The position numbers were made by a program, and so were the translations under genes. From contig NC_134534.1 in assembly GCF_050624435.1 (NCBI RefSeq), positions 68,843,501 through 68,907,500 of the forward strand: 64,000 nt of DNA, in the 5' to 3' direction. Within the stretch, counting starts at the first letter, position 1. Each line of letters opens with the position of its first letter. Positions 41,713-55,067 of the stretch are shown piece by piece. The notes under the pieces are model-generated. The model was not told the DNA's origin. It saw nothing but the letters and a program-made list of their open reading frames with translations, and ran no database searches. This DNA is from Tenrec ecaudatus. Its lineage: Eukaryota; Chordata; Mammalia; Afrosoricida; Tenrecidae.

Positions 41713-43424
41713 ATATGAACAGCAAATCATGTCTTAAAGGTACAAAGGATAATTTCAAGCAAGTCACTTTCTTCTTTTGCCTCATTTGCAATCCCCTAGG
41801 GGAGGTGTAGGGGGGAGGCGTGGGGGTGGAGGTAGGGGGTTAGGACAGTAGGGCCCTCTTTTACCAGCTGCTTCTAGAGCTGGCAAACCTCTGAGACAGT
41901 TTCTGTGAAGGGCTGCATTGAAAGGGTGTGGGTGGGATGCTGAAAGCAGGCTTTGTTATTCCTCTCCAGCTTTGAGCTGGGCCAAGGTCCTCTTCCTTCA
42001 TCCCAACCCCCTTCAAGGTTACAATGAATGGCCACTTTGGACAAGTAAATCAACCTCTCTGGTGCGTCAGTAAAATGGGCATAAACTGTTCAGGGACACA
42101 GATTGTGGCAGAGCTGAAAGTATTCATTTATGTACTTTCCACTACCAATGATCAGTTTTGCAATTCCAGCCAGAACTTTTTCTTGTTCATCATATCTCAG
42201 AGTGAATTATTTCCCCAGCCAGCTGTCACACCTGAGTCCACTGTTGCCACAAAATGGCATCGCCAGTGATCAAGTCACAGGGAGAAATGGAGCATTAGCC
42301 AGGACTCTGAGCCGTTCTCTCTCTGGTCCTCCAACACCCAAGACCTGCCCCAGCCCAACCCCAGATGATCTCTCCACGGCTTCGCTCATTCCTTTTGAAG
42401 CCTCAGCCATAATCAGGGGCTTCAGGAGCATTTCCCTCAAACACACCCTGGCCCTGGCTCGATTGTGTTTTGAATTATTCTCTGGGGACCTCCTTGCACA
42501 TTCAGAATACATTACCGACTCCTTAGTGAGGCTTATAAAGCACTGTTAAAATTAGTGAAAGCTCACTAAAATCTGATCTGAGCATGAGGTTTATTTGGAA
42601 CAGTTCAGATCCCAGGACAAGCACATGGTTAGAAGAAGCTAGGAAGCAGGGAGTGTATAAAGCTAAGGGTAGATAGAAACATAAAGGTTCAACCTCTGTA
42701 TTGAACAGAACCTTCTCCTTTCAGAGATCAATGCCTCTCCGTTCACAAAATAGTCACAGTCCCCCATGCAGCCGTTGTCTTTTGAAATTCAAATGTAGCA
42801 AGCCTGGCTTGGAGGTGGAGAGAATGGATTTGCAGTTCTGGTGAAAGAAAGTAATGGCCCAGCCAATTAATTTTGGTCAAGGGTTTCTTTAAAGTGAATT
42901 TCTGCTTTCATGGGTTAGAAGATCCTCAAGTCAAAGCCAGAGGGCCACTATCCTTTCCTCTCTTTGACAGCACCTTATGATCCAGCTCAGAACTTCATGT
43001 CAAGCCAGCAACCATTATTCTAGAACAGTCCACTCACTTGTGGTTTCCCCAATGATCTGGGTTATTCCAAGCTCTGTGTATGTGGTAGGCCATTTCCCAA
43101 GGTTAAAATACTGAATATCTCTACAATGTTTTATCTGGTGATCCCAATGACCTGGTAATTACCCTTTTCCCCTGAAGACTGTCCTCCTTCGGTTCTGTCA
43201 CCTATTACCTCCCCTATCTTAATATGCGACCCTCTGTGTAATAGCCAAAACTCTGTGCAAACTCCCCTGGCATATTATAAAGACTGACCCCACTGCATTT
43301 TTAGCCATCCTTTTCCATTAGTGTGAACTTAAGACGAAGAAGACAGTGGAGCAGCATGGAGAAAACCTGCCAAGGACAGAGGCACACTGGCGGGGCTTAC
43401 TGACCCTGTGATTCTAGAAAAAGT
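41713..43424. other. Low-repeat intergenic DNA
   Basis: No gene. A short MIR-like core (aatcaacctctctggtgcgtcagtaaaatgggc) lies at about 42047-42080. A 139-codon plus frame at 42130-42549 overlaps an 80-codon minus frame and has no domain. A purine-rich GGGGAGG-type tract is at 41799-41840. Confidence 0.4.
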
Positions 43425-43500
43425 TAGCTCCACTTTCCCATCTGTAAAATGGAGATGACAATACCTATTTCATAGACTTACTATAAAAACTGGGCTAGTG
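43425..43500 (+). mobile_element. MIR SINE core
   Basis: ccactttcccatctgtaaaatggagatgacaatacctatttcatag is a clear sense MIR core. Confidence 0.7.
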
Positions 43501-45074
43501 AAAGTGGCATTATTATTTCTCCTGAATCATAGAGTTGGTCACAGATAAGTCTCACCAAATGCCACATATCTTAATAGACCTATTAATTCTTTTCTCTGGG
43601 TGACAAGCAGAAGACAATTATAAGAGTAAAACAACCAACCATGATTATGCACATGATTATTGGTTAAAAAAAGAAAGAAACAATTGACTTTAAGTTGATG
43701 TTATAAAAAAAGTTGATTTTATTTAATGGACTCTACAGAAAGCTATTCTAAATTGCATTTTCTTTTCACACTACTTTGAAACATGGAGAAATGTGAATTT
43801 AGAATTAGAAAACTGTCTAGCCAATGTTGGGAGAAAAATTCTTAAATGGAACTAACATAATTCACAAGCACATGGTCTGAGATTGCTTTATTTTACCACA
43901 GGTCATTGAATAGAGCAATGAGAGCTTTGGGAGTTAACTCCTCATCTGGACAGAGAGCAGGCAATAACTATCACTCTGAGAATGGCCAACAGACATGTTC
44001 ATGCACAAGCGAATCTGGCGCATAGTAATGATATTGATTAGGTCCTTCTACCATGAAGCGATTAGCAAAATAATTCTAAATTGGAGCACTGGATTTTCTT
44101 TACTTATATGTTATTTAAAGAAGAAAAAGAAGGCATTTGAAGGTGCAAATATATATTTGTATATATATACATAATATACAGTTGTAATATATAATGCATC
44201 TTTATGTCAGAATTTTATAAAAACTTGTAATACTTTTCCAGTAGATTAGAATGCTTTGATGAGCGTTTTACTGCTAAAGTTCAATTATATTTTTAGTTTT
44301 TATTCACACCCATGGAGGCCTAGTACATAGCGGAACTAGATAAATATTTCTCAAATAAATTTTCTGAATTAAGAAAAGGCAGACATCATAGACAAGAGTT
44401 AAAAGAGAGCTATTCCTACAGCATTTGGCTCTGTTAATGCCATTTAATTTGCATAGAGTATTGGCTAAGATTCTCTTGACTGCAAGTGCAAAAAGAAACT
44501 CAAGCTAGAATTTATTCTAAGGACACAGATATTGTGCTTTATGGAAGGTGGTGTCCCCAAACTGGTGCCAAGAATCTGAATTCTCTTTCTGTCTTATCCA
44601 TGTTCCTCTGGGATATCTGCTTGAATGTTTTCCTCTCACTGATTTTTCAGTTCTATGACCAGATAATACATGGCTACTATTAGCTTCTGAATTTAGATAA
44701 TACAGTTCTGTCTTCCTCGAGAGGCCAATTCTCTCTCTGGGTTCCAAGCACTTATTTAGATGGAGAGAATTCTGACTGCCACAGCTTGATCTAGATTCCC
44801 ACTGAGACTAATCAACTCTGGCCAGGCAAGGCTGGGTCACATAAACCAAGAGGGAATCATTTCTATAACCAATAGTGTAGGCATAGAGTACTGGGAAGAC
44901 AATGTGAGATGTGTCCACTAGGCAATATTCTAGTGTCTAGAGAAAAAATTATCAAGGGTTCTAAAACAATTGACTAAGATCTACAGTGTTACTCTTGCTC
45001 ATTTTTCAAGTCCCACCCCCAAGGATTCATCCAAATATGAATGCATACCCCCCAAACCCAGAGTTTTCCCCCAA
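43501..45074. other. Low-repeat intergenic DNA
   Basis: No gene. AT-rich sequence with TA dinucleotide runs near 44150-44190. The segment from 44465 to 44950 may be an old, unnamed repeat. Confidence 0.4.
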
Positions 45075-46030
45075 AGCTATGCATTTATTTATTTTTTATA
45101 AATCAACCTTATCGCCTTCAAAGTACTCTTCATTACACTAAATACATTTGTCAAATCTGCGATTCCATTTTTTAAAATAAATCATTTTATTGGGGGCTCT
45201 TATCACAATCCATACATGAATTTTGTCAAGCACATTTGTACATATGCTGCTATCATCATTTTCAAAACATTTTCTTTCTGCTTGATCCCTTGGTATCAGC
45301 TCCTGTGATTCCATTCTTGAGAACATTTTTCAAACTCATCTGTTTGGGTGACTGATGGCACCTCTCTCATTTTTTTCCTTTACCTCTTCTACATCGTCAA
45401 ATTCCTGTCCTTTCATGTCCCTCTGCATTCATGGAACCAAAAACAAGTCACACAGAGTGAGATCAGGTGAGTCAGGTACATGGGTCAAGAGAGGCAAAAA
45501 CTGTGTGCACTGAGATGGTTGCCTGAGCAGGTGCATTGTCGTGGTGGCAAAACCCGTCCCCTGTCTGCCACAAATCAGGCCTTTTTTTGTTGCATACTGT
45601 CACACAATCTCTTCAGAATCTCTATATTGAAAGCTTGATTAACAGTCTGACCTGGTGGAATGAACTCCAAATGCACTATGAGTGGGCCATTTCAATCATT
45701 TGGAAACATGACAGACATCCAGAATGAGGTTTGTCATCAATCTACATTTCACCTTTTTTTGAAATGAGAAAACCATTTGTACACTAGAGTTTTCCCCATA
45801 GCTTCCCATAGTTTTTCTTTGTGAGCTGTGCTCAACATCACAACAGTTTCTGGGGCATTTTTCCCATTCAGGAAACAAAATTTTATAGCTGCATGCTGTT
45901 CTCTTAAATCAGCCATCACAAAAAGCAAGGTTTGAGCAAATGGCTTTTATGAAAAAATTCACTGTGACCTGAGAGAACCTTCCCAGGTGACGCCACTGTG
46001 TGCACTAACTCAGAGTGAGTTGCTAGATGC
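45075..46030 (-). pseudogene. Mariner transposase relic
   Basis: On the minus strand the frames spell a broken Tc1/mariner-superfamily transposase. From the N-terminal side these are: an N-terminal helix-turn-helix stretch (REQ.AA.KF.F..GK.P...., about 45910-45830), KWFSHFKKGEM-like and DDKPHSG (about 45770-45725), a segment like the HEFVPPGQTVN..F region, and KRPDLWQTGD.FCHHDNAPAQ (about 45590-45530). That last segment contains the second catalytic aspartate of the DDD triad. The C-terminal FEKCSQEWNRRFDKCI..NEEYFEGD follows, split by a LINE insertion at 45172-45304. There is a large internal deletion between the DNA-binding and catalytic parts, plus multiple stops. It cannot encode an active enzyme. 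Terminal inverted repeats were not identified with confidence. Confidence 0.75.
45172..45304 (-). mobile_element. LINE 3' end inserted in mariner relic
   Basis: From aatcattttattgggggctctt to ttggtatcagctcct. The flanks CTGCGATTCCATT (ending at 45169) and CTGTGATTCCATT (from 45302) form a 13-bp target duplication with one mismatch. The transposase coding sequence resumes after it. Confidence 0.85.
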
Positions 46031-47477
46031 TGGCCTAGTGGGGAGAATGTGTACTGTGAAAGCTCTGCCCAACAGAGTTTTTCCCCTTTTTTGGTATCTA
46101 TCTATCTATTTACCTATGTCTTAGGGAACAGTCATATTTATCATTTTCTTGTAGTAATAGCATATATCATACCTTTCATGAACTCCATAATTGTTTTCTT
46201 GGATCATTGCCTAATACTTTTCCCCTGTATTCTTGGATTTAAAAAAATATATAAACAAATCAATATTCACTCAAAACTCTCTGACATTCTTACCTAAGTT
46301 TATTAGAATAATAACTTGAATGACAGGAAGCAGTGTCCAATAATTCTTAGGTTTACAAATGGAATAAGAAAGCCAAGGTTTTCCCATGCTGCCCAAATCC
46401 CATTTTGGGGATGTTTTTCCATATTTATGATGCCTGGACAGGCTGGAGGTTTCTGAGCTTGGCTTCTTTTCTGATTCTCAATGTGTCACCACAGTTGGGA
46501 GCCCAATTCCTCATTCTTCCAGAACCTTCCCACAGTCCTACGATGTTTAGTTGTCCTTTGCTAATATAGTGTAATCATTTCAGATCTTATCTAAATTTCT
46601 GAGGCGGGATGAGAAGAGAGACCATAACAAAGTGGATCTCCATGAGGCGGAGGTCAGGCAAAACTCTGTCTTCAACTTTTCCATCATTTCGTCACTAGCC
46701 ATCCTCCTCATGCCACTCAATTTCTGTACTGGGTTTGACAATTTGTTGCAAAAGCCACATGGAACTCATAAGACACATGCATGATTGTGCCATTTATCAG
46801 GGAAGTATCAGGCTTCAAGTTGGAATCAGGAGCAATTTGGAAGTAAGAGACTAAAGGTCTTCAGTCAGGACAACTTCCAAACAAGATAGCTCTTAGCTTC
46901 GTCTCAGCCGTGCCCACAGGCAGGCGGCCCTTCTCTGAGCCATGCCCACCATTTCCCTCTGTTGTGTCTGTTACAGCTTTTCCCCTGTTGTATGTGGAAG
47001 GTTCTCAGCACAGTGGCAATAGGCTCAAAGTATGTTTCCTAATGGTAGAGAGGGTCCCCTTAACTTCCTTATGACAATCAACTTCTCATCAATTGCAAGT
47101 CATGCCCACCTCCCCAGACCACAAACTGATCAATCCTCTTGATAGGCTCCAGTCACTTAATTTGTATAGTAATTGACCAATTCCCAAAAGGTTACCTAAT
47201 CCCACAGGGTAGTTTTACATCTAAGATTTGCCTAGTAGATTGAACAATCCCTGAAAAATTCATAACATAGACCAGACAGAGGGCAGGCTGCGGCCCAAGT
47301 GGAGATTTTTGGCAGACACACAAACCGAAGGCCAGAAAGACCATAGACATGAGAAACCCATTGCATCACAATGGCAGTGATTCTTTGAAACAATGTGAAA
47401 TGTGTTGCTCACACCTCATGGCTTGAAGGAGGTGTAAGGAAGAGTTCCCATTCCCATCTTGGCAATCATTTTATTTT
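46031..47477. other. Low-repeat intergenic DNA
   Basis: No gene or repeat recognised. Confidence 0.45.
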
Positions 47478-48396
47478 TTGAAAAAATTTTAAAACATTTT
47501 ATTAGGGACTCATACAACTCTGATCACAACCCATACATATACATGCATCAATTGTATAAAGCACATCTGTACATTCTTTGCCCTAATCATTTTCAAAGCA
47601 TTTGTTCTCCACTTAAGCCCTTTGCATCAGGTCCTCTTTTTTCCCCTCCCTGCCCACTGCTCCTTGATAATTTATAAATTATTATTTTGTCATATCTTGC
47701 CCTATCTGGCGTCTCCCTTCACCTCCTTTTCTGTTGTCCATCCCCCAGGGAGGAGGTCACATGTAGATCCTTGTAATCGGTTCCCTCTTTCCAACCCACT
47801 CACCCTCTACCCTCCTAGTATTGCCACTCACAGCCCTGATCCTGAAGGTATCATCCACCCTGGATTCCCTGTGCCTCCAGCTCCTATATGCACCAGTGTA
47901 CAACCTCTGCTCTATCCAGACTTGCAAGGTAGAATTCGATCATGGCAGTGGTGGGGGGACAGGGGGAGAGGTGGTGGTGAAAGCATTTAGGAACTGGAGG
48001 AAAGCTGTATTCTTCATTGGTGCTATGTCGCACCCTGACTGACTCATCTCCTCCTCTAGACCCCTCTGTGAGGGGATCTCCAGTGGCCGACAAATGGGCT
48101 TTGGGTCTCTTCGCTGCACTTGCCCCTTCATTCATTATGGTAAGATTTTTTGTTGTTGATGATGATGCCTTATACCTGATCCCTTCGGAACCACGTGATC
48201 ACACAGGCTGGTGTGTTCTTCCATGTAGGCTTTGTTAATTCTGAGCTAGATAGCAGCTTGTTTATCTTCAAGCCTTTAAGACCCCAGACGCTATCTCTTT
48301 TGATAGCTGGGCACCATTAGCCTTCTTCACCACATTTGCTTGTTCACCTGCTTTGGCTTCAGCGGTTGTGTTGGGAGGGTGAGCATCATAGAATGC
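47478..48396 (-). mobile_element. LINE 3' UTR, antisense, long
   Basis: From ttttattagggactcatacaactctg to ggagggtgagcatcatagaatgc, about 920 bases. It contains only one of the two tandem units present in the 55068-56590 copy, apparently through internal deletion. Confidence 0.85.
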
Positions 48397-48617
48397 TTGG
48401 CACTCATTTTCTTCTGCTTTTTCCTGATACCATTCTCTCTTCCCACGCCTCTTCGTTAGTCATAGCATGCTGCCATTTCATGGTCTCTCTGGTTTCTTAC
48501 ATTTATTTTCTTATGCAATCTGCTGACTTTTCTCTTACTGTGACTTCTGGGTTGGACCAAATCTACTACTAGCAACAAGTCAGTGTTAGATTGACACACT
48601 ATTAGTATTCACACTGA

Positions 48618-48815
48618 AAACTAACCAAACTCAAGGCTGTTGAATCTACTCCAACTCGTAGCAACCTTACAGGACAGAGCAACTGCTCCAGAGGGTTTCC
48701 AGGATGTAATCACTATGGAAGCAGAATGCCACTTCTTTCTCCCACAGAGTATAGACCACCAACTCATAAGTCAGCAACCAAGGACTTAACCACTGTGTCC
48801 CCAGAGCTCCGTATC
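48618..48815 (-). mobile_element. AfroSINE, antisense
   Basis: Tail ctgttgaatctactccaactcgtagc, body ccaggatgtaatcactatggaagc, head taaccactgtgtccccagagctcc. Confidence 0.85.
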
Positions 48816-48879
48816 AGCACTCTACATAGCCACTAAGTGGGGTAAATGTTATTTTTCATGGCCATCCATTTCAAAGATT

Positions 48880-49110
48880 GCATTTGTTTGTAATTTTTAA
48901 AATTTGTATTGTTAAGACTATGCACACTAAAGCATCCACTGATTCAACCAGTTCTACGTGTAGAATTCAGTGACCATGATTACTTTTCTCACATTGTGTG
49001 ATCATTCCCAACCTCCTTTTTTGAGTTGTTCCAGTTAGCATAAACTCATGGGCCCCTTAGATTTCTATGTAATCTTTTTCATTACCATTGTCACTTTGAT
49101 TCATATATAT
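48880..49110 (-). mobile_element. Old L1 3' UTR fragment, antisense
   Basis: ttctacgtgtagaattcagtgacc and cacattgtgtgatcattcccaacc resemble the antisense L1 3' UTR, with many differences. Confidence 0.45.
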
Positions 49111-49321
49111 GTAAAATTTTCATTATTATTATTATTTCCTCAGAGTTCTTTAGGGTCCTGAACCAAAAACAACCTGGCACATGGTTCTGGCTTAAGGTCA
49201 CAAATGTTTAAGTTAAGCTGTTGTCCGTGGCAGCAGTCATCTGAGAACTAGACCATGGCTAGAGGAATTACGATTTAATGGATACTGTTTCCCCCACCCC
49301 CCGGAGTTTTAGAGGTCGATA

Positions 49322-49470
49322 GTGGGTTCCCAACATGGTTTTTAACTGAATTGTACTCTTAAACAGTGGTGGTGGGTTCCCAACATGGTTTGTAACTGAA
49401 TTGTACTCTTAAACATGGTTAGAATGGCAGGTTCTGTGTTACCCATATTTTGCCATAATAAAAAGTTTAA
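49322..49470 (+). mobile_element. L1 3' terminus with 50-bp tandem duplication
   Basis: gttagaatggcaggttctgtgttacccatattttgccataataaaaag is the L1 terminus. Just upstream, a 50-base unit starting gtgggttcccaacatgg is repeated in tandem at 49322 and 49372 with few differences. Confidence 0.65.
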
Positions 49471-49646
49471 CAGAAGGCAATGTTTGCATAAATAACCTTG
49501 TTGATTTTGAATGTGCAGGCATATTTTAGGTTAAATGACCAAAAATAGGATTGTTATCTCTCAGCGATAATACACTGGTAGTTTAACTAGATTACTGCCA
49601 AATGGCTCTCCATCCGGGTAGCACTGCCTTGCAGTCTCACTCTCAG

Positions 49647-50164
49647 TGTGTTAGTCTGGGTAGACTAGGGAAACAAATTCATAGACATTCACTTGTGTAT
49701 AAGAAAGAGCTTTATATACAAGAGCAATTAAATATTGAGAAAACATCTCAGCCCAGTCCAGATCAAGTCCACAAGTCCAGTTATTAGCCCATATGACCAA
49801 TATCAATGTATAAATTCCTCTTCGGACTCATGAAACACATGCAATGGTGCCAAATGCAGGATGATCACAGGCCAGTGGGTGGAAAATCCTGTGGATTCAG
49901 TGGTGGTGTAAGGATCTCAGCACTGGCAGGGGTCTCCATTTGGCTTTTCCGTCTTTGAGGCTCTGGTTGCCATCAGCCTGTCTCCATGTGGCTTGTCAAC
50001 TGCAATGTCTCCCAGTGAGTGTGCATGTATCCCGCCTCAAGTGAGCTATTTATCTTCTTAGTACCTCCAAATGAGGTCATCAAGTTGCCACCTGATTGAC
50101 AAGCTAAACTCCACCCTTCACTCTTAATCCTCTCAAATTGACAACAGATTATGTAATTCCCACA
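49647..50164 (-). mobile_element. LTR-like repeat, TG...CA
   Basis: Ends TGTGTTAGTCTGGG and ...TCCCACA, flanked by CTCAG and CTCAA (5 bp, one mismatch). About 518 bp. Internal landmarks shared with the sister copies: catctcagcccagtccag, ggccagtgggtgg and aattgacaacagattatg. Probably a solo LTR. Confidence 0.6.
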
Positions 50165-51959
50165 CTCAATAATGGAGTTTGTTGTCAAGCAGATTTGTGG
50201 AACAAGATTGTTTTCCCATATACTTTTCACAAACATACACACACATACTTTCTCATCTACTGAGTGAGTCTGAGCATTTAAAAAATAGATTTCAGACCTT
50301 TTGTGTATCTTTTTCCATGAAATGTTGGGCCTTTCTTAGCCACTCCTCCACAATAAAATACGGCTATTTCCTTCATCATCATCTGTGTGAATGTTCGACA
50401 GGCCTGTAAGGAATAATGAATTTCTCCAGCCCTTTGGCCCTCTCCTCCACTGTCTCCCCTGGGAGTCTGTTGTTTTATACTCCCATCTTGCTTTTCTTTA
50501 CACCGACCACATAGACTACCAAGATGATTAGCCCATTAATTTCAGTTACTACCAGCAGTGGACACATCTCATTAGGTAGAAGCTTCATGCCTTTTGCACG
50601 TAAACTTCTTTCTTTCTTGATTGCATTGAGAGAGGCACAACCCCCACGAAGACAGGTACGGAATAACATATGTGAGGCAATTTGCAGATATGAGAGCTAC
50701 AAAGCCTGTCCTGGTTTTCTTGTCCATGAGGATGGGTTCTCAGACTGCCTTCCACCCAATGACTGGAGGAAAAAGTACGCAAAATATTAATGATCATTAA
50801 GGAAGCACCAGGGAATTGTTGGGAAGCCTGATGAGCTTCTGAAATCACCTGTACTGCAGCCCCTAGAAAAATGATATTTTGAAAGAGAAATAGGTAGTGT
50901 GGCTGGAGACTCCATTCACTCTCCCTGTATCATACTAAACCACTTCTGGCTTTCGTTTGTTTGAATTTGACTCGTGGTCACCTAGATAAAATCCTGTTTA
51001 AAATTCTCATATGAAGACGAATCAAGCATAGGGATCAGAAATGTCTTTGTGCTGAAAATAAAGCCTTCTAGCTAACTACAGCTATCATGGAAAAGTCTAC
51101 ACTGCTTAAGGAAACATCAAAGTAGGCAGGCGATCATGTTCTCTAGAAAGTCTCCCGGCAACTCTTATGATAAATACGGAAACCACAGCAACATGAATGT
51201 GTGCCGATGGGTGTGATTTCTAAGTCCTGAGCTCAAGTCTCTGTCTTCGCAAATGGCTTGGTGGTATTCTTCCGTTCGTACCCCTGGGCTTAAGATTTCA
51301 AAGAGAAAACACAAGTCAGTTGAAGCGAGTGTGGATTCTCTGATTCAGACCGGGGGTGCTGCTTTGTTGATTCTGGGTCACTGTGACCCGATGTGTGCTG
51401 AGTAGACTTGCTCCTGACAGTTTCCAAAGCTATAATCTTATGATTCCCACGTGCTTCTTGATGCTGCCTCACTAACTTTTGGCTAATAACCCAACACTTA
51501 ACTGTTAATGCCGTTCAGACGCCTCTGTTCAAAGAACAGGCAGTGGCCCTCATGCTTTACATGTGTTGTCATGGTTGTTGCTAGGCTGTTCAGTTGTTGT
51601 GAGTTGGTTTGACGCAGGACTCTATGGACAGTGGGATGGAACAGTCAGGGACTGTGCTGTCCTCACAATGGTTCTCATGTTTGAGTTCATGCTTGCAGCC
51701 ACGGTGCCAATCTTTAAACACAGAGAGTAACTTTCCACAAGACTCGCCAGCTTTGAAGAGGAACTTCCTAATTCCCTGACAGAAGAAGGTCAGGTGTGTT
51801 GTCATTTCCTTCCTACTTTTTGAAGAAACTGATATGGGATGAAAAAAAGCATGTGCCTGAAAGCCTTTATGCTTCACCCTGAAGAGTTACTCTGCCTTCT
51901 TCTGAGCTTAGATTAAAAAGATAAAAACCTTTTCTTTAAACAACAACAAAAATATTTTC
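50165..51959. other. Low-repeat intergenic DNA
   Basis: No gene; predicted frames up to 95 codons on the two strands show no family resemblance. This is one of the longest repeat-poor stretches in the window. Confidence 0.45.
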
Positions 51960-52095
51960 TTTACCAAGCCAACAGTGGCATCCTGAATTTTGACATCTAG
52001 CCTCTTGAAACTGTAAGAGAATAAATTTGTTTGCTAAAGCTATCCACTTGTGATATTTCTGTTATAGAAGCACCGGATAACTCTGATACACCTGG
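51960..52095 (+). mobile_element. MLT1-like LTR 3' end
   Basis: gacatctagcctcttgaaactgtaagagaataaatttg, then tgatatttctgttatagaagcaccggataactctga, is the MLT1 3' end with its polyadenylation-signal region. Confidence 0.6.
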
Positions 52096-52184
52096 ACTTA
52101 GAGACAATTTAGATTTCACGTTTGAACACTAAGAACCAAAGACCAGACTAGTGGGCAGACATCAAGTATATTGTACATTAAGAA

Positions 52185-52442
52185 ATTAGAAGTTCATACC
52201 AGAAGGGTAGGAAAAAAGTGGGAAAGGAGGGGAGGAAGGGGGAACCGGTCACAATGATCAACACATAACACCCCCCCCCTTAAACCCCGCAGCCAAGGGG
52301 GATGAACAACAGAAACCATGGGGGGAGACAGGGGTAGGTGTAAGATATGGAAATAATAGTAATTTATAATTTATCAAGGGGTCATGAGGGTAGGAAGGGA
52401 GAGGGAAAAGAGGAGCTGATATCAAGGGCTCAATAGAAAGTA
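52185..52442 (+). mobile_element. LINE 3' UTR, left half of interrupted copy
   Basis: Purine-rich ggaaaggaggggaggaaggggg, atgatcaacacataac, gaacaacagaaaccatggg and atatcaagggctcaatagaaag. The copy breaks at the target site of a MITE and then of the RBBP4 retrocopy, and resumes at 54861. Confidence 0.85.
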
Positions 52443-52449
52443 CATATAC

Positions 52450-54738
<2,289 letters not shown>

Positions 54739-54746
54739 AGAAAGTA

Positions 54747-54858
54747 CATATACACTCAAGTAAAAGCTGACCCGAATATCAGTCGAGGCACCTAATTTTA
54801 TCACAAAACTGCATTAAAAATGTCCCAAAAAACTTGGCTTATACACAAGTATATATGG
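54747..54858. mobile_element. TA-flanked MITE (112 bp)
   Basis: Left end CATATACACTCAAGTAAAAGC and right end GCTTATACACAAGTATATATGG are inverted counterparts. TA lies on both sides (54745-54746, duplicated from 52441-52442, and 54859-54860). The host LINE sequence is continuous if the element and one TA are removed. Most likely a Tc1/mariner-type non-autonomous element. Its left base pairs are part of the target duplicated by the RBBP4 insertion. Confidence 0.75.
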
Positions 54859-54860
54859 TA

Positions 54861-54948
54861 AATGTCGAGAAAAAATAGCAACATATGCACAAATATTCTT
54901 GATACAATTGAGGTTATAAGAGCTGTAGGGACCCCAATAAAATAATTT
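54861..54948 (+). mobile_element. LINE 3' UTR, right half of interrupted copy
   Basis: aaatgtcgagaaaaaatagcaacatatgcac, then ttgatacaattgaggttataagagctg and gaccccaataaaataa; continues the element started at 52185. Confidence 0.85.
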
Positions 54949-54954
54949 TTTTAA

Positions 54955-55058
54955 ACAATTTATTGGGGCTCATACAATTCTTATCACAGTTCATACTAAT
55001 ACATGCATCAATTGTATAAAGCACATCTGTACAGTCTTTGCCCTAATCATTTTTTTCT
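54955..55058 (-). mobile_element. LINE 3' end, antisense, short
   Basis: aatttattggggctcatacaattcttatcac through gtacagtctttgccctaatca. It abuts the preceding sense copy at its A-rich end. Confidence 0.75.
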
Positions 55059-55067
55059 CCTCTTTTC

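Noticed and set aside
42130-42549. Plus-strand frame of 139 codons as a small protein
   Set aside because: It is overlapped by a minus-strand frame, shows no motif and begins next to a MIR-like core; nothing supports coding.
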